Origin: Actinomycetota bacterium | GTDB lineage: Bacteria > Actinomycetota > Actinomycetes > Actinomycetales > Microbacteriaceae | Reading direction: 5' to 3' | Assembly: GCA_018268515.1 (NCBI GenBank) | Contig: JAFDWK010000015.1 | Span: 1-53,194 of the forward strand | Length of the DNA: 53,194 nucleotides | Part shown: positions 1 through 9,000 of the stretch, piece by piece | How the letters are laid out: every line of letters starts with the position of its first letter | Numbering within the stretch: the stretch's first letter is position 1 | The notes under the pieces: generated by a model | Seen by the model: the letters and a program-made list of their open reading frames with translations, nothing else | What the model was told of the DNA's origin: nothing | The model's database searches: none | Translations under genes and position numbers: made by a program

Positions 1-54
1 GGTCGGGTATTGCGGTCATGGCGCGGGGGTAGCCGCACTCTGCGCCCAGCGGGC
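1..54 (+). repeat. 61-bp palindromic element, copy 1 (truncated, degenerate)
   Basis: Bases 1-54 align with the last 54 positions of the element. The inner ATTGCGG block is intact, but the right arm has drifted (GCGCCCAGCGGGC instead of GCGACCAGCGAGC). The first seven bases lie outside the window. Confidence 0.8.
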
Positions 55-106
55 GGGGGGGGGTGGGGTCCGGCCCCGCTCGGGGGAGGGCGTGGGGCCT
101 GGGTCT

Positions 107-167
107 GCTCGCTGGTCGCGTATTGCGGTCATGGCGCGGGGGTAGCCGCAATCTGCGACCAGCGAGC
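107..167 (+). repeat. 61-bp palindromic element, copy 2
   Basis: Outer arms GCTCGCTGGTCGC (107-119) and GCGACCAGCGAGC (155-167) are a perfect 13-bp inverted repeat. A second nested pair, ATTGCGG (122-128) and CCGCAAT (146-152), is also perfect, so the transcript or single strand could fold into a long two-segment hairpin. Confidence 0.93.
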
Positions 168-218
168 GGGAGGGGGTGGGGTCCGACCCCGCTCGCGGGA
201 GGGCGTGGGCCTGGGTCT

Positions 219-279
219 GCTCGCTGGTCGCGTATTGCGGTCATGGCGTGGGGATGGCGGCAATCTGCGACCAGCGAGC
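219..279 (+). repeat. 61-bp palindromic element, copy 3
   Basis: Outer arms at 219-231 and 267-279 are identical to copy 2. The inner pair has one mismatch (ATTGCGG at 234-240, CGGCAAT at 258-264). The length is again exactly 61 bp. Confidence 0.93.
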
Positions 280-302
280 GAGGAGGGGTCGGATCCGACC
301 CT

Positions 303-363
303 GCTCGCTGGTCGCGTATTGCGGTCATGGCGTGGGGATGGCCGCAATCTGCGACCAGCGAGC
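303..363 (+). repeat. 61-bp palindromic element, copy 4
   Basis: Outer arms at 303-315 and 351-363 match copies 2 and 3 exactly, and the inner pair is perfect. This copy is closest to the MFS gene, ending 23 bp before its stop codon. Confidence 0.93.
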
Positions 364-386
364 GGGAGGGGGCGACGCGTGCGCGA

Positions 387-1952
387 TCACGGGCGCGCGG
401 CTGCCGCCTCCGGCTGTGCCGCCTCCGACGCCGCCGGCACGCCGCCCTCGCCGACCTCGGTGCCTTTGGTGCCCTTGCCGACCTCGGCGCCCTCCGCGGC
501 CCCGGCGGCCGTGGCCGAAGGCTCGGCGTGCCCGCCGCGCCCCGCGGGCAGCCACAGCGCCACGACCGTCGCGGCCAGCAGCACCGCGGCCCCGGTGAAC
601 ACGGCCGGGCGTGCGGCGTCGACGTAGTGGTCGGGCCGCAGCTGTCCGCCCGCACCCACGAAGATCGCCGTCATCACGGCGGTGCCGAGGGCCACGCCGA
701 GCTCGCGGAGCGTGGAGTTCACGCCCGACGCCTTGGCGTGATCGACGAGGCCGAGCGTGGCCAGCAGCGCCGTGGCCGAGGGCGCGAACACGAGCCCCAT
801 GCCGACCCCGGCCAGGATGAACGGCGCGACGAGATCGATGTAGGGCACGTCGGCGGCGAGCAGTGCGGCCAGCCAGCCCAGTGCGATGCCCTGCAGCAGC
901 AGGCCCACGGCGAGCAGCGCCCGGGTGCCGACGCGCGGGGCGATGAGGCCGGCGAGCGGCGCCACGAACATCGGCGCGAGCGTCCACGGCGTCGTCTGCA
1001 CGGCGGCCTCGAGCGGCGTCGCACCCTGCACGACCTGCAGGAACTGGATCAGGATGAACACGGATCCGAACGTGCCGAAGCTGAAGGCGAATCCGACGAT
1101 GTTCGTGATCGAGAACGACCGGTCGCGGAACAGCCGCAGCGGCACGAGCGGGGCCTTCGCGCGCCACTGCCGCACGAGGAACGCGAGTACGAGCACTCCG
1201 CCGAGGGCGAGTTCGGCGATCACGCCGACCGTGTCCCAGCCGTCGTCGTTGCCGCGCACGATCGCGTGCACGAGGGCGAGGACCCCGGCCGCGGCGAGCA
1301 CCGCGCCCGGCACGTCGATGGGCAGCCGGGCGCCGAAGTCGTTGTTCAGCACGAACAGGGCGAGCGGGATCGCGATCACCGCCACGGGCACGTTGATCCA
1401 GAAGATCGCCTGCCAGTTCCAGCCCTCCATGATCGCGCCGCCGATGAGCGGCCCCACGGCGACGCCGAGACCGGAGACGCCGCCCCAGATGCCGATCGCG
1501 AGGGGGCGGCGGGCCGCCGGCACGGCGCCGGTGAGGAGCGCGAGGGACAGCGGCATGACGGCCGCGGCCCCCAGCCCCTGCACCGCGCGGGCGGCGATGA
1601 GCTGCCCGGGGTCGCCGCTGAGCGCGGCGAACAGCGAGCCCGCACCGAACAGGGCGATGCCGAGCGCGAACACCGTGCGGCGCCCGAAGCGGTCGCCGAG
1701 GGCGGACGCGACGAGGATCGCTCCGGCGAAGGCGAGGGTATAGGCGTTCACGAACCACTGCAGCTGCTCGATCGTGGCGCCCATCTCGCGGTGCAGCACG
1801 GGCAGGGCGTTGGTCATGACGAGGTTGTCGAGCGTCGCCATGAACATCGGCAGGGAGGCCGCGGCGATGACGAGCGCGATCGGGCGGGAGGGGCGTGGAA
1901 TGCGGGGGGAGCGGTCGCGACGGGCGGTCGCGAGGGGTGCGGATTCGGTCAT
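387..1952 (-). CDS. MFS multidrug exporter, DHA2 (EmrB/QacA-like) family
   Basis: A 521-residue inner-membrane drug/proton antiporter of the 14-helix DHA2 type. Visible family marks are the motif LDNLVMTNALP (residues 41-51) in the first helix, the loop motif GDRFGRRTV (86-94), and the GPLIGG antiporter motif near residue 155, followed by long runs of hydrophobic segments. The C-terminal 50 residues are a low-complexity Ala/Gly/Glu tail. I chose the ATG at 1952, preceded by GGAG, over an in-frame start 57 bp upstream, which would lie inside the operator. The gene is divergent from a TetR regulator and shares a palindromic operator with it, the usual arrangement of a repressor-controlled efflux pump. 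The substrate cannot be told from sequence. Confidence 0.92.
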   Translation of the reverse strand: MTESAPLATARRDRSPRIPRPSRPIALVIAAASLPMFMATLDNLVMTNALPVLHREMGATIEQLQWFVNAYTLAFAGAILVASALGDRFGRRTVFALGIALFGAGSLFAALSGDPGQLIAARAVQGLGAAAVMPLSLALLTGAVPAARRPLAIGIWGGVSGLGVAVGPLIGGAIMEGWNWQAIFWINVPVAVIAIPLALFVLNNDFGARLPIDVPGAVLAAAGVLALVHAIVRGNDDGWDTVGVIAELALGGVLVLAFLVRQWRAKAPLVPLRLFRDRSFSITNIVGFAFSFGTFGSVFILIQFLQVVQGATPLEAAVQTTPWTLAPMFVAPLAGLIAPRVGTRALLAVGLLLQGIALGWLAALLAADVPYIDLVAPFILAGVGMGLVFAPSATALLATLGLVDHAKASGVNSTLRELGVALGTAVMTAIFVGAGGQLRPDHYVDAARPAVFTGAAVLLAATVVALWLPAGRGGHAEPSATAAGAAEGAEVGKGTKGTEVGEGGVPAASEAAQPEAAAARP

Positions 1953-1970
1953 GGGAAGCTCCGGTTGTAA

Positions 1971-2043
1971 TTGGATGATTACGAGCGCTGGAGTCAATGT
2001 AGTAATCAAATGATTACAAAGTCAAGTGATTCGCTGATAACCT
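1971..2043. promoter_or_regulatory. Shared tetR/MFS operator-promoter
   Basis: For the MFS gene (minus strand) a -35 TTGACT (2025-2020) and -10 CTACAT (2002-1997) are 17 bp apart. Between them lies GTAATCA-AA-TGATTAC (2002-2017), a palindrome with perfect 7-bp arms, and a further half site TGATTAC lies at 1976-1982. A bound TetR dimer would cover the exporter promoter. For the plus-strand regulator, TAACCT (2038-2043) sits exactly 6 nt before its ATG. The local drop in G+C is typical of an operator. Operator assignment is inference from symmetry and context. Confidence 0.78.
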
Positions 2044-2049
2044 TTCGAC

Positions 2050-2694
2050 ATGACTTCCGCAGCGACCACAGATCCCGGCGTCGGCGAGGAGCCGGGGCGC
2101 CGGCTCTCCTCCGAGGAGCGGCGTGCGCAGATCATCCTCGCCGCGCTCCGGGTCTTCGGCTCGCGCGGCTACGAGGGGGCGACCACCGACCAGGTCGCCC
2201 GCGTCGCCGGGGTCAGCCAGCCCTATGTCGTGCGGCTGTTCGGCACCAAGGAGAAGCTCTTCCTCGCGACACTCGAGTTCGGCCTCGACCGTCTGCTGGC
2301 CGTCTTCCGCGAGGCTCTCGCGGCATCCGATGAGGGCGGGGAGCGCCCGGCGGGCAAACGCATCGGCGAGGCGTATGTCGACCTCATCGAGGTGCGGGGC
2401 CTGCATCAGACCCTCGCGCACGCCTACCTGCTGGGCAGCAACCCTGCGATCGGCGCGGCGGCGCGCCAGGGCTTCGCGAGGGTGTGGCGGTTCTTCCGCG
2501 ACGAGATGGGGCTCGAGGCCGACGAGGCGCGCACGTTCCTCGCCGAAGGCATGCTCATCAGCACCTTGATCGGCCTGCGCATCGTCGACGACTACGGATC
2601 CGATCCGCAGATCACCGAGCTGTTCCGCGCGTGCTTCCCGAACAAGCTCCCGCACGTGCTCGAGGTGCTGCCGCGCAGCGAGCACCTGCTGTAG
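2050..2694 (+). CDS. TetR/AcrR family transcriptional regulator
   Basis: A 214-residue repressor. The N-terminal TetR helix-turn-helix spans about residues 24-75, with RRAQIILAALRVFG, then GYEGATTDQVARVAGVS and the recognition helix region PYVVRLFGTKEKLF. The C-terminal part is the usual all-helical ligand-binding and dimerisation region. The ATG at 2050 has no ribosome-binding site; a TAACCT hexamer ends 6 nt upstream, so the mRNA is probably leaderless. It is divergent from the MFS exporter and very probably represses it through the palindrome at 2002-2017, being released when a drug binds. The ligand is unknown. Confidence 0.92.
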   Translation: MTSAATTDPGVGEEPGRRLSSEERRAQIILAALRVFGSRGYEGATTDQVARVAGVSQPYVVRLFGTKEKLFLATLEFGLDRLLAVFREALAASDEGGERPAGKRIGEAYVDLIEVRGLHQTLAHAYLLGSNPAIGAAARQGFARVWRFFRDEMGLEADEARTFLAEGMLISTLIGLRIVDDYGSDPQITELFRACFPNKLPHVLEVLPRSEHLL

Positions 2695-3003
2695 CCGCGA
2701 GACAGCGGGCCCGTGAGGGCGCGGCGGATGCAGGAGGCCGCGACTCATGCACGTGCCGCATGCACGTGCCGCGACGGATGCAGGCGCGCCAGATGCCCGA
2801 TGCTGCGACGCACGAAGCTGCGACCCATGCGCGACGGTTCCGGTGATCCGGCCCTGCAGGCGTCGCGCGATCCTGCCGGTGTCGCGCTTTCCGCCGCACA
2901 CGGCGTCACCCGTTTCCGGGGATTCGCGACGCCGTGTGACGGGAGATGACCGCCGATGACAACGCGGGCGCGGACGCGAGCCGGATCCGAATATCGTCGC
3001 GCC
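2695..3003. other. Intergenic region with 11-bp-arm hairpin
   Basis: No credible gene. A direct repeat of ATGCACGTGCCGC occurs at about 2747-2772. A perfect inverted repeat, CACACGGCGTC (2897-2907) and GACGCCGTGTG (2928-2938), has a 20-nt loop and could end the tetR transcript, though no T-run follows. The downstream end carries the -10 like hexamer TATCGT (2992-2997), 6 nt before the OsmC start. Confidence 0.6.
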
Positions 3004-3555
3004 ATGACCCTCCTCCAGGACACCACCGCCCTCATCGACGACGTCACGCCCGAGCAGCGCGCGGAGCGGCTGAACGCCGCCGGTGCCGCATGGAACGAGC
3101 GCATCGCCGCCGATCCCGCGCACGCGCAGCTCACCTACAAGGTCTCCGGCCGCGGCATCGGGTCCGTCGGCACCGAGATCCGCGCCGGCAAGCACCGCTT
3201 CCTGGTCGACGAGCCGGCGGGCCTCGCCGGAGACGACGCCGCGGCGAGCCCGGTCGAGTACGCCCTGGGCGCGCTCGTCTCCTGCCAGGTGGTCGTGTTC
3301 CGGCTCTACGCGCAGGCGCTCGGGCTCACCATCGACGACATCGACATCACGGCCGAGGGCGACCTCGACGTGCGCAAGCTCTTCGGCATCGACGAGTCGG
3401 GCCGGGCCGGCTTCCACGACGTGCGCGTGCGCGTCGACATCACCGGGCCGAACACGGCGGAGGAGTACGAGAAGCTCCGTGCCGTGGTGGAGGAGCACTG
3501 CCCGGTGCTGGACCTGTTCGCGAACCCGGTGCCGACCTCCGGCGCGCTGGCGTGA
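3004..3555 (+). CDS. OsmC family peroxiredoxin-like protein
   Basis: A 183-residue OsmC/Ohr-superfamily protein, expected in the cytoplasm, where family members reduce organic hydroperoxides with paired cysteines. Both family cysteines are present: C94 in ALGALVSCQVVVF and C166 in VVEEHCPVLDLFANP. The N-terminal 40 residues are longer than in the shortest members, as in the actinobacterial branch of the family. The start at 3004 is preferred over an in-frame ATG 48 bp upstream because TATCGT ends exactly 6 nt before it, matching the leaderless pattern seen across the window. Whether it is Ohr-like or OsmC-like in substrate cannot be decided. Confidence 0.88.
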   Translation: MTLLQDTTALIDDVTPEQRAERLNAAGAAWNERIAADPAHAQLTYKVSGRGIGSVGTEIRAGKHRFLVDEPAGLAGDDAAASPVEYALGALVSCQVVVFRLYAQALGLTIDDIDITAEGDLDVRKLFGIDESGRAGFHDVRVRVDITGPNTAEEYEKLRAVVEEHCPVLDLFANPVPTSGALA

Positions 3556-3567
3556 CCGGGGGCGGGC

Positions 3568-3756
3568 GGGATCGCCCGCACCCCGCGCTCGCACTCGGGG
3601 ATCGCCGGCACCCCGCGCTCGCACCGGGCGCCGGCGGGGCCGCGCCCGCGTCGGGGCCGCGCCCGCGTCGGAGCAAGCCCGCGTCGGAGCAAGCCCGCGT
3701 CGGAGCAAGCCCGCGCCGGAACGAGCCCTGGCCGGAACGAGCCCTGGCCGGAACGG
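3568..3756 (+). repeat. Tandem repeats upstream of guaB3
   Basis: Two arrays fill the gap between the OsmC gene and guaB3. First, two 27-bp copies (3568-3594 and 3598-3624, one mismatch). Second, an array of about seven units (3644-3756): three identical copies of GCCCGCGTCGGAGCAA at 3661-3708, flanked by diverged units such as GCCCTGGCCGGAACGA. The unit length is 16 bp, the same period as the array at 38265-38450, though the sequence differs. Confidence 0.88.
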
Positions 3757-3813
3757 GCCCGAGCGCGCGCCCGGCCCGCTGAGTCACCGAGGCAACCCGG
3801 GTAGGCTGGGATG

Positions 3814-4935
3814 GTGACCCAGGAGATCGAGCTCGGCCGAGGCAAGCGCGCGCGTCGCGCATACACGTTCGACGACATCGCGGTGGTGCCGTCCCGGCGC
3901 ACCCGCAACCCGGAGGACGTGTCCACCGCGTGGACGATCGACGCGTTCCCGTTCGAGATCCCGGTGCTCGGCGCCCCGATGGATTCCGTGATCAGCCCCC
4001 GCACGGCGATCATGCTGGGTCAGCTCGGCGGCCTGGGCGTGCTCGACCTCGAGGGCCTCTGGACCCGGTATGAGGATCCGGCGCCGCTGCTCGCCGAGAT
4101 CGCAGGTCTCGACGAGGGCGCCGCGACCACGCGTATGCAGGAGCTGTACGCCGAGCCGATCAAGCCCGAGCTGATCAAGGCGCGTCTGGCCGAGATCCGC
4201 GAGGCCGGCGTCACGGTCGCCGGATCCCTCACGCCGCAGCGCACCCAGGAGCTCTACCAGACCGTGGTCGAGGCGGGCGTCGACCTGTTCGTCATCCGCG
4301 GCACGACCGTCTCCGCCGAGCATGTGTCGAGTGTCGCCGAGCCGCTGAACCTGAAGAAGTTCATCTACGACCTCGACGTGCCCGTGATCGTCGGCGGCGC
4401 GGCCACCTACACCGCGGCCCTGCACCTCATGCGCACGGGAGCTGCGGGTGTGCTCGTCGGTTTCGGCGGGGGAGCGGCCTCCACCACGCGTGCCACGCTG
4501 GGCATCCACGCGCCGATGGCCACCGCGGTCTCCGACGTCGCCGCCGCGCGCCGCGACTACCTCGACGAGTCGGGCGGACGCTACGTGCACGTGATCGCCG
4601 ACGGCGGCGTGGGCACCTCGGGAGACATCGTCAAGGCGCTCGCGATGGGCGCCGACGCCGTCATGCTCGGCGTCGCCCTCGCGCGCGCCACCGACGCACC
4701 GGGCCAGGGCTTCCATTGGGGCCCCGAGGCGCACCACCCGAAGCTGCCGCGCGGGCGTCGCGTGGCGGTCGACGGCGTCGCGACCCTCGAGGAGATCCTG
4801 TACGGCCCGGCTCCGGTGGCCGACGGCACCGCCAACCTCATCGGGGCCCTGCGCAAGTCGATGGCGACCACGGGATACTCCGACCTCAAGGAGTTCCAGC
4901 GCGTCGAGGTCGTGCTGTCTCCGTACGAGTCCTGA
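3814..4935 (+). CDS. guaB3: GuaB3 family IMP dehydrogenase-related protein
   Basis: A 373-residue TIM-barrel protein of the actinobacterial GuaB3 family, shorter than true IMPDH and without a CBS pair. Family marks are YTFDDIAVVPSRRTRNPED near the N-terminus, VLGAPMDSV, GGLGVLDLEG, VIADGGVGTSGDIVKALAMGADAVMLG, and a C-terminal ALRKSMATTGYSDLKEFQ. The loop that carries the catalytic cysteine in IMPDH and GMP reductase reads GGGAASTTRATLG, and the whole protein has no cysteine at all, so it cannot use the standard thioimidate chemistry. TAGGCT (3802-3807) lies 3 nt before an ATG at 3811 but 6 nt before the GTG at 3814; I prefer the GTG as a leaderless start. guaA lies 7 kb downstream, consistent with a purine-related role. 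Confidence 0.9.
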   Translation: MTQEIELGRGKRARRAYTFDDIAVVPSRRTRNPEDVSTAWTIDAFPFEIPVLGAPMDSVISPRTAIMLGQLGGLGVLDLEGLWTRYEDPAPLLAEIAGLDEGAATTRMQELYAEPIKPELIKARLAEIREAGVTVAGSLTPQRTQELYQTVVEAGVDLFVIRGTTVSAEHVSSVAEPLNLKKFIYDLDVPVIVGGAATYTAALHLMRTGAAGVLVGFGGGAASTTRATLGIHAPMATAVSDVAAARRDYLDESGGRYVHVIADGGVGTSGDIVKALAMGADAVMLGVALARATDAPGQGFHWGPEAHHPKLPRGRRVAVDGVATLEEILYGPAPVADGTANLIGALRKSMATTGYSDLKEFQRVEVVLSPYES

Positions 4936-4960
4936 GCGCCCGCCGTTCTTGAGTCGTTCC

Positions 4961-5791
4961 GTGTCCTCCCCGCTCCCCGACGCCGCAGCCCCCGCCCCGG
5001 AGTTCCCGCCGACCCTGCGCGAGGTCATGCTGCGCGGCCGGTGGATCGGCATGCTGCTGTTGTGCCTCGTGGTCGCCGGCGTGTTCGCCTGGCTCGGTCA
5101 GTGGCAGCTCGGCCGCGCGATCGACACCAGCCCGCCGCCGCCCGGCGCCACCGAGAAGGTGCTGCCGATCGACCAAGTGGTGAAGCCGGGCGCCTACCTC
5201 GACGCGCCCCTGGTCGGGCAGCGTGCCGAGACGAGCGGATCCTGGATCCCCGGTGACTTCCTCATCGTCGCCTCGCGCTTCAACGACGGCACCGAAGGGT
5301 ACTGGGTGACCGGGCAGCTGCGGATCGCCGGCACGGCGAAGCCGACCTCGCTCGCGGTGGCGATCGGCTGGGCGCCGGACGAGAGCTCCGCGAAGGCCGC
5401 CGTGCAGCGCCTGGAGAAGACCGCGGACGGATCCGTCGTCACGGTCACGGGACGCCTGATCTCCGATGAAGGGCCGGTCGCCCCGCCGCAGGATCAGCCC
5501 ACCCGGATGGACCGGATGTCGCCGGCGGCGCTGCTGGGCTTCTGGCACGACACGGCCGGGCTGAACGTCTACCGGCCGTACCTGGCCTCGACCTCGCCTC
5601 TCGGCGGACTCGACACGATCTCCTCGCCGGCGCCGGAGGAGCATTCCTCGGTCAACTGGCTGAACATCTTCTACGCGATCGAGTGGGCGGTCTTCGCCGG
5701 CTTCGCGTTCTACCTCTGGTACCGCCTGGCGAAGGACGCCTGGGAGCGCGAGGTCGAGGAGTACGAGGAGCGCAACAGCGCTGCGGACTGA
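4961..5791 (+). CDS. SURF1-like cytochrome oxidase assembly protein
   Basis: A membrane protein of about 276 residues with the SURF1 plan: a short N-terminal tail, a first transmembrane helix ending in WLGQWQLGRA, a long extracytoplasmic domain, and a second transmembrane helix starting FYAIEWAVFAGFAFYLWYR near the C-terminus. SURF1 proteins help insert heme into the aa3-type oxidase. The start is uncertain: GTG at 4961 or TTG at 4949, neither with a good ribosome-binding site. It follows guaB3 by about 25 nt and may be read through from it. No oxidase gene is in the window. Confidence 0.85.
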   Translation: MSSPLPDAAAPAPEFPPTLREVMLRGRWIGMLLLCLVVAGVFAWLGQWQLGRAIDTSPPPPGATEKVLPIDQVVKPGAYLDAPLVGQRAETSGSWIPGDFLIVASRFNDGTEGYWVTGQLRIAGTAKPTSLAVAIGWAPDESSAKAAVQRLEKTADGSVVTVTGRLISDEGPVAPPQDQPTRMDRMSPAALLGFWHDTAGLNVYRPYLASTSPLGGLDTISSPAPEEHSSVNWLNIFYAIEWAVFAGFAFYLWYRLAKDAWEREVEEYEERNSAAD

Positions 5792-5949
5792 GGCGGGCGA
5801 CCTCGACGGCGCTCTTCTGCGCACCACGGAGGTGCACTTCTGAGCACCGGAATCGGCGCGGATGCGCGTTCGCGCGGGCGCCTCTCCGCGACCCCAGTCC
5901 TCCGTTGGTGACGGGCCGGTGAACAGCTTTCAGCCAGTGCATATCTTCC

Positions 5950-5979
5950 TTGAAGAGCGTCCATAGCCTCGCCTATCGT
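5950..5979 (+). promoter_or_regulatory. Probable promoter of the secreted nuclease gene
   Basis: TTGAAG (5950-5955) and TATCGT (5974-5979) are separated by 18 bp. Transcription would start near 5986, giving a leader of about 80 nt, unlike the leaderless genes around it. Confidence 0.45.
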
Positions 5980-6065
5980 CGGTGAGGTGTGCGGCTGCCC
6001 GAATGCGCCGCGCGCCGACGATCCCGACCGGGAGCCGTCGTATCCGTTCCGTGGAGGCAGCGCTG

Positions 6066-9000
6066 ATGAAGTCCGTCCCCGATGAAGGGCACCGCATGGT
6101 TCCCTCGTCGTTCCGCAGAAGAGGGGCGCGACTCGGCGCCCTCGCCGCGACCACCGTCGCGGCGCTGAGCTTCGGCTGCCTGGCAGCCGTCCCGGCGTTC
6201 GCCGACACGACCGGCACCGGTGTCGTGATCAACGAGGCCTACCTCTCCGGCGGCAGCGCCGGCGCGGCCTACAAGAACAAGTTCGTGGAGCTCTACAACC
6301 CGACGCACGACGCGGTCACGCTCGACGGGCTGTCCCTGCAGTACCGCTCGGCGACCGGCACCGGCAGTTCGACCGGCACCGTCCCGCTCTCCGGCACGAT
6401 CGCGGCCGGCGGCTACTACCTCATCCAGGGCAGCAGCAACGGGACGAACGGCGCGGCCCTGCCCACGCCCGACGCGACCGGCAGCCTGAACCCGAGCGGC
6501 AGCTCCGGCACGATCGCGCTGGTCAAGGGCGCGGCCGCCATCAGCCTCCCGACCGGATCCGTCACCGGCACCACCGACGTGATCGACCTGCTCGGCTACG
6601 GCACGTCCAACACCTTCGAGGGTGCGGCGGCCACGGCTCCCTCCAGCAACACCGACGTGCGGTCGCTCAACCGCACGAACGGGGCCGACACCGACTCGAA
6701 CAGCGCCGACTTCACGCTGTCCGCCACGCTGTCCCCGAAGAACACGTCCGCCGCGGCCGAGTTCCCGACCGACCCCGGCACAGGCCCCGAGCCGACCCCC
6801 ACCCCGACCCCGACCGACACCCAGGCCCCGGGCGAGACCAAGACCATCGCCGAGGTGCAGGGTACGACCGACACCTCGCCGTTCGTCGACCAGACCGTCA
6901 CCGTGCGGGGCATCGTGACCGGCGACTACCGCACCGGCGGCTACAAGGGCATCAGCATCCAGACCGAGGGCACCGGAGGCGACGTCAAGACCGACGGCGC
7001 CTCGGACGGCATCTTCGTCTACCTCAACGCGCTGGCCCCGTCCGTCGCCCGCGGCGACCTCGTCTCGGTGACCGGCAAGGTCTCCGAGTACTTCGGCCAG
7101 ACCCAGATCACCCCGGCCGCGGTCGGGGACATCGCGGTCGTGAAGGCCGGCGTCGGTGTGCCGCAGCCCGTCGCGCTGCCCGACAGCGTGCGCGGTGCGG
7201 ACCGCGAGGCGTACGAGAACATGCTCGTCGCGCCCACCGGCACCTACAAGCTCGCCTCCAGCCACCAGCTCTACAACTACGGCGCGCTGTGGCTCAACGC
7301 GGGTGACAAGCTCAACGTCAAGGCCACCGAGCTCGCGCGCCCGGGTGTCGATGCCGCCGCGATCACGGCCGCGAACCGCGCGAACCGGATCCTCCTCGAC
7401 GACGGATGGTCGTCGCAGATCGGCAAGGGCGGCCACACCGGCGGCCAGCCGTACTTCACGAAGGACACGGTCGTCCGCAACGGCGACACCGTGAACTTCC
7501 CCGCTGAGGGCGAGATCCTGCAGTACGGCTTCGACGACTGGCGGCTGCAGCCGGTGGTGCCCATCTCCGGCACCAGCGACGCTTCGCACAAGCCCACGTT
7601 CGGTTCCGAGAACCCGCGCCCGGCCGCTCCGCCGGTCGTCGGCGGTGACGTGAAGGTGGCGTCGTTCAACGTCTACAACTTCTTCACGACGCTCTCCAGC
7701 CAGGACGCGAACGCCCGCGGCGCCAAGACCGACGCGCAGTTCAAGATCCAGCGGTCGAAGATCGTCTCCGCGATCAGCGGCCTGGATGCCGACGTCGTCG
7801 GCCTCATGGAGGTCGAGAACGGGCCGAAGTTCGGCCTCGCTCTCGACGCGCCGCTCCAGAACCTCGTGCAGGGTCTCAATGACGCGGCGGGATCCGAGGT
7901 GTGGGACTACGTCCGTACGCCGAAGGCACTGAACGACACGTCGATCACCGACGTGATCACGACCGCGATCATCTACAAGAAGGCGTCCGTCACCCTCAAG
8001 GGCGACGCGTCGACCATCATCGACGAGACCGTCTTCGGCAACGCGCGCGAGCCGATCGCGCAGACGTTCCAGACGACGCAGGGTCGGGTGTTCTCGATTG
8101 TCACCACGCACCTCAAGTCGAAGTCGCCGCCGCAGAACGCGGGGCCTGAGCCGGCCGACGGCCAGGGCTTCTTCAACGCCGATCGCGTCGCCCAGGCCAA
8201 GGCCGAGCTCGCGTTCGCGCAGAAGGTGCAGAAGGACTCGGGCAGCGATGACGTCTTCCTCGTCGGCGACTTCAACGCCTACGGCAAGGAGGACCCGATC
8301 GACGTCTTCACCCAGGCCGGGTGGACCGACGTCGAGCCGACGCACGCGGCCGGTCAGTACACCTACTCCTTCGACGGCGAGCTCGGTTCGCTGGACCATG
8401 TGATCGCGTCGCCCTCCGCGGCGAAGGCCGTCACCGGCGCCGGCGTGTGGAGCATCAACTCGCCGGAGTGGAGCGACCGCGGCTACGCCTTCGCGGCTAC
8501 CGAGGCCGGCACCCCGTACCGCTCCAGCGACCACGACCCGATTCTGGTCGGCGTCAAGGGCGCGGCGGATCCGATCGACATCAACGTCGCGACGATCAAC
8601 GACTTCCACGGTCGTATCGAGGCCGACGGCGCTGCCGCCGGAGCCGCGGTGCTGGCCGGGGCGGTCGAGCAGATCCGGGCGCAGAACCCGAACACGATCT
8701 TCGCGGCCGCGGGCGACCTCATCGGCGCCTCCACGTTCACGTCCTTCATCCAGCAGGACAACCCGACGATCGATGCGCTCAACGCCGCCGGTCTCGATGT
8801 GAGCGCGGCGGGCAACCACGAGTTCGACCAGGGCTACGCAGACCTCCGCGACCGCGTGCAGAAGCGCGCTGACTGGACCTACCTCAGCTCGAACGTGTTC
8901 GTCACCGAGACCGGTGAGCCCGCGCTCACCCCCGCCTGGGTGAAGGACGTGCAGGGCGTCAAGGTCGGCTTCATCGGTGCGGTGACCGAGGATCTGCCGA

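Larger units (their letters stand above)
1..386. repeat. Tandem array of 61-bp palindromic elements downstream of the MFS gene
   Basis: This 386-base stretch has no credible gene. It holds four copies of a 61-bp inverted-repeat element, at about -6 to 54 (cut by the window edge), 107-167, 219-279 and 303-363. The first three start 112-113 bp apart, so element plus a G-rich spacer of about 51 bp forms a higher-order tandem unit; the last spacer is only 23 bp (280-302) and carries the palindrome GGTCGGATCCGACC. The array begins 24 bp after the stop codon of the minus-strand MFS gene, so it could act as its terminator or as a REP-like element. A fifth copy lies at 13618-13678. The open frames across this region on both strands follow the repeats and are not believed. 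Confidence 0.9.

Noticed and set aside
63-1970. A 635-codon plus-strand frame across the palindromic array and the MFS gene
   Set aside because: It crosses two regions of different composition, is antisense to a clear transporter, and reads as Arg/His/Gly repeats.
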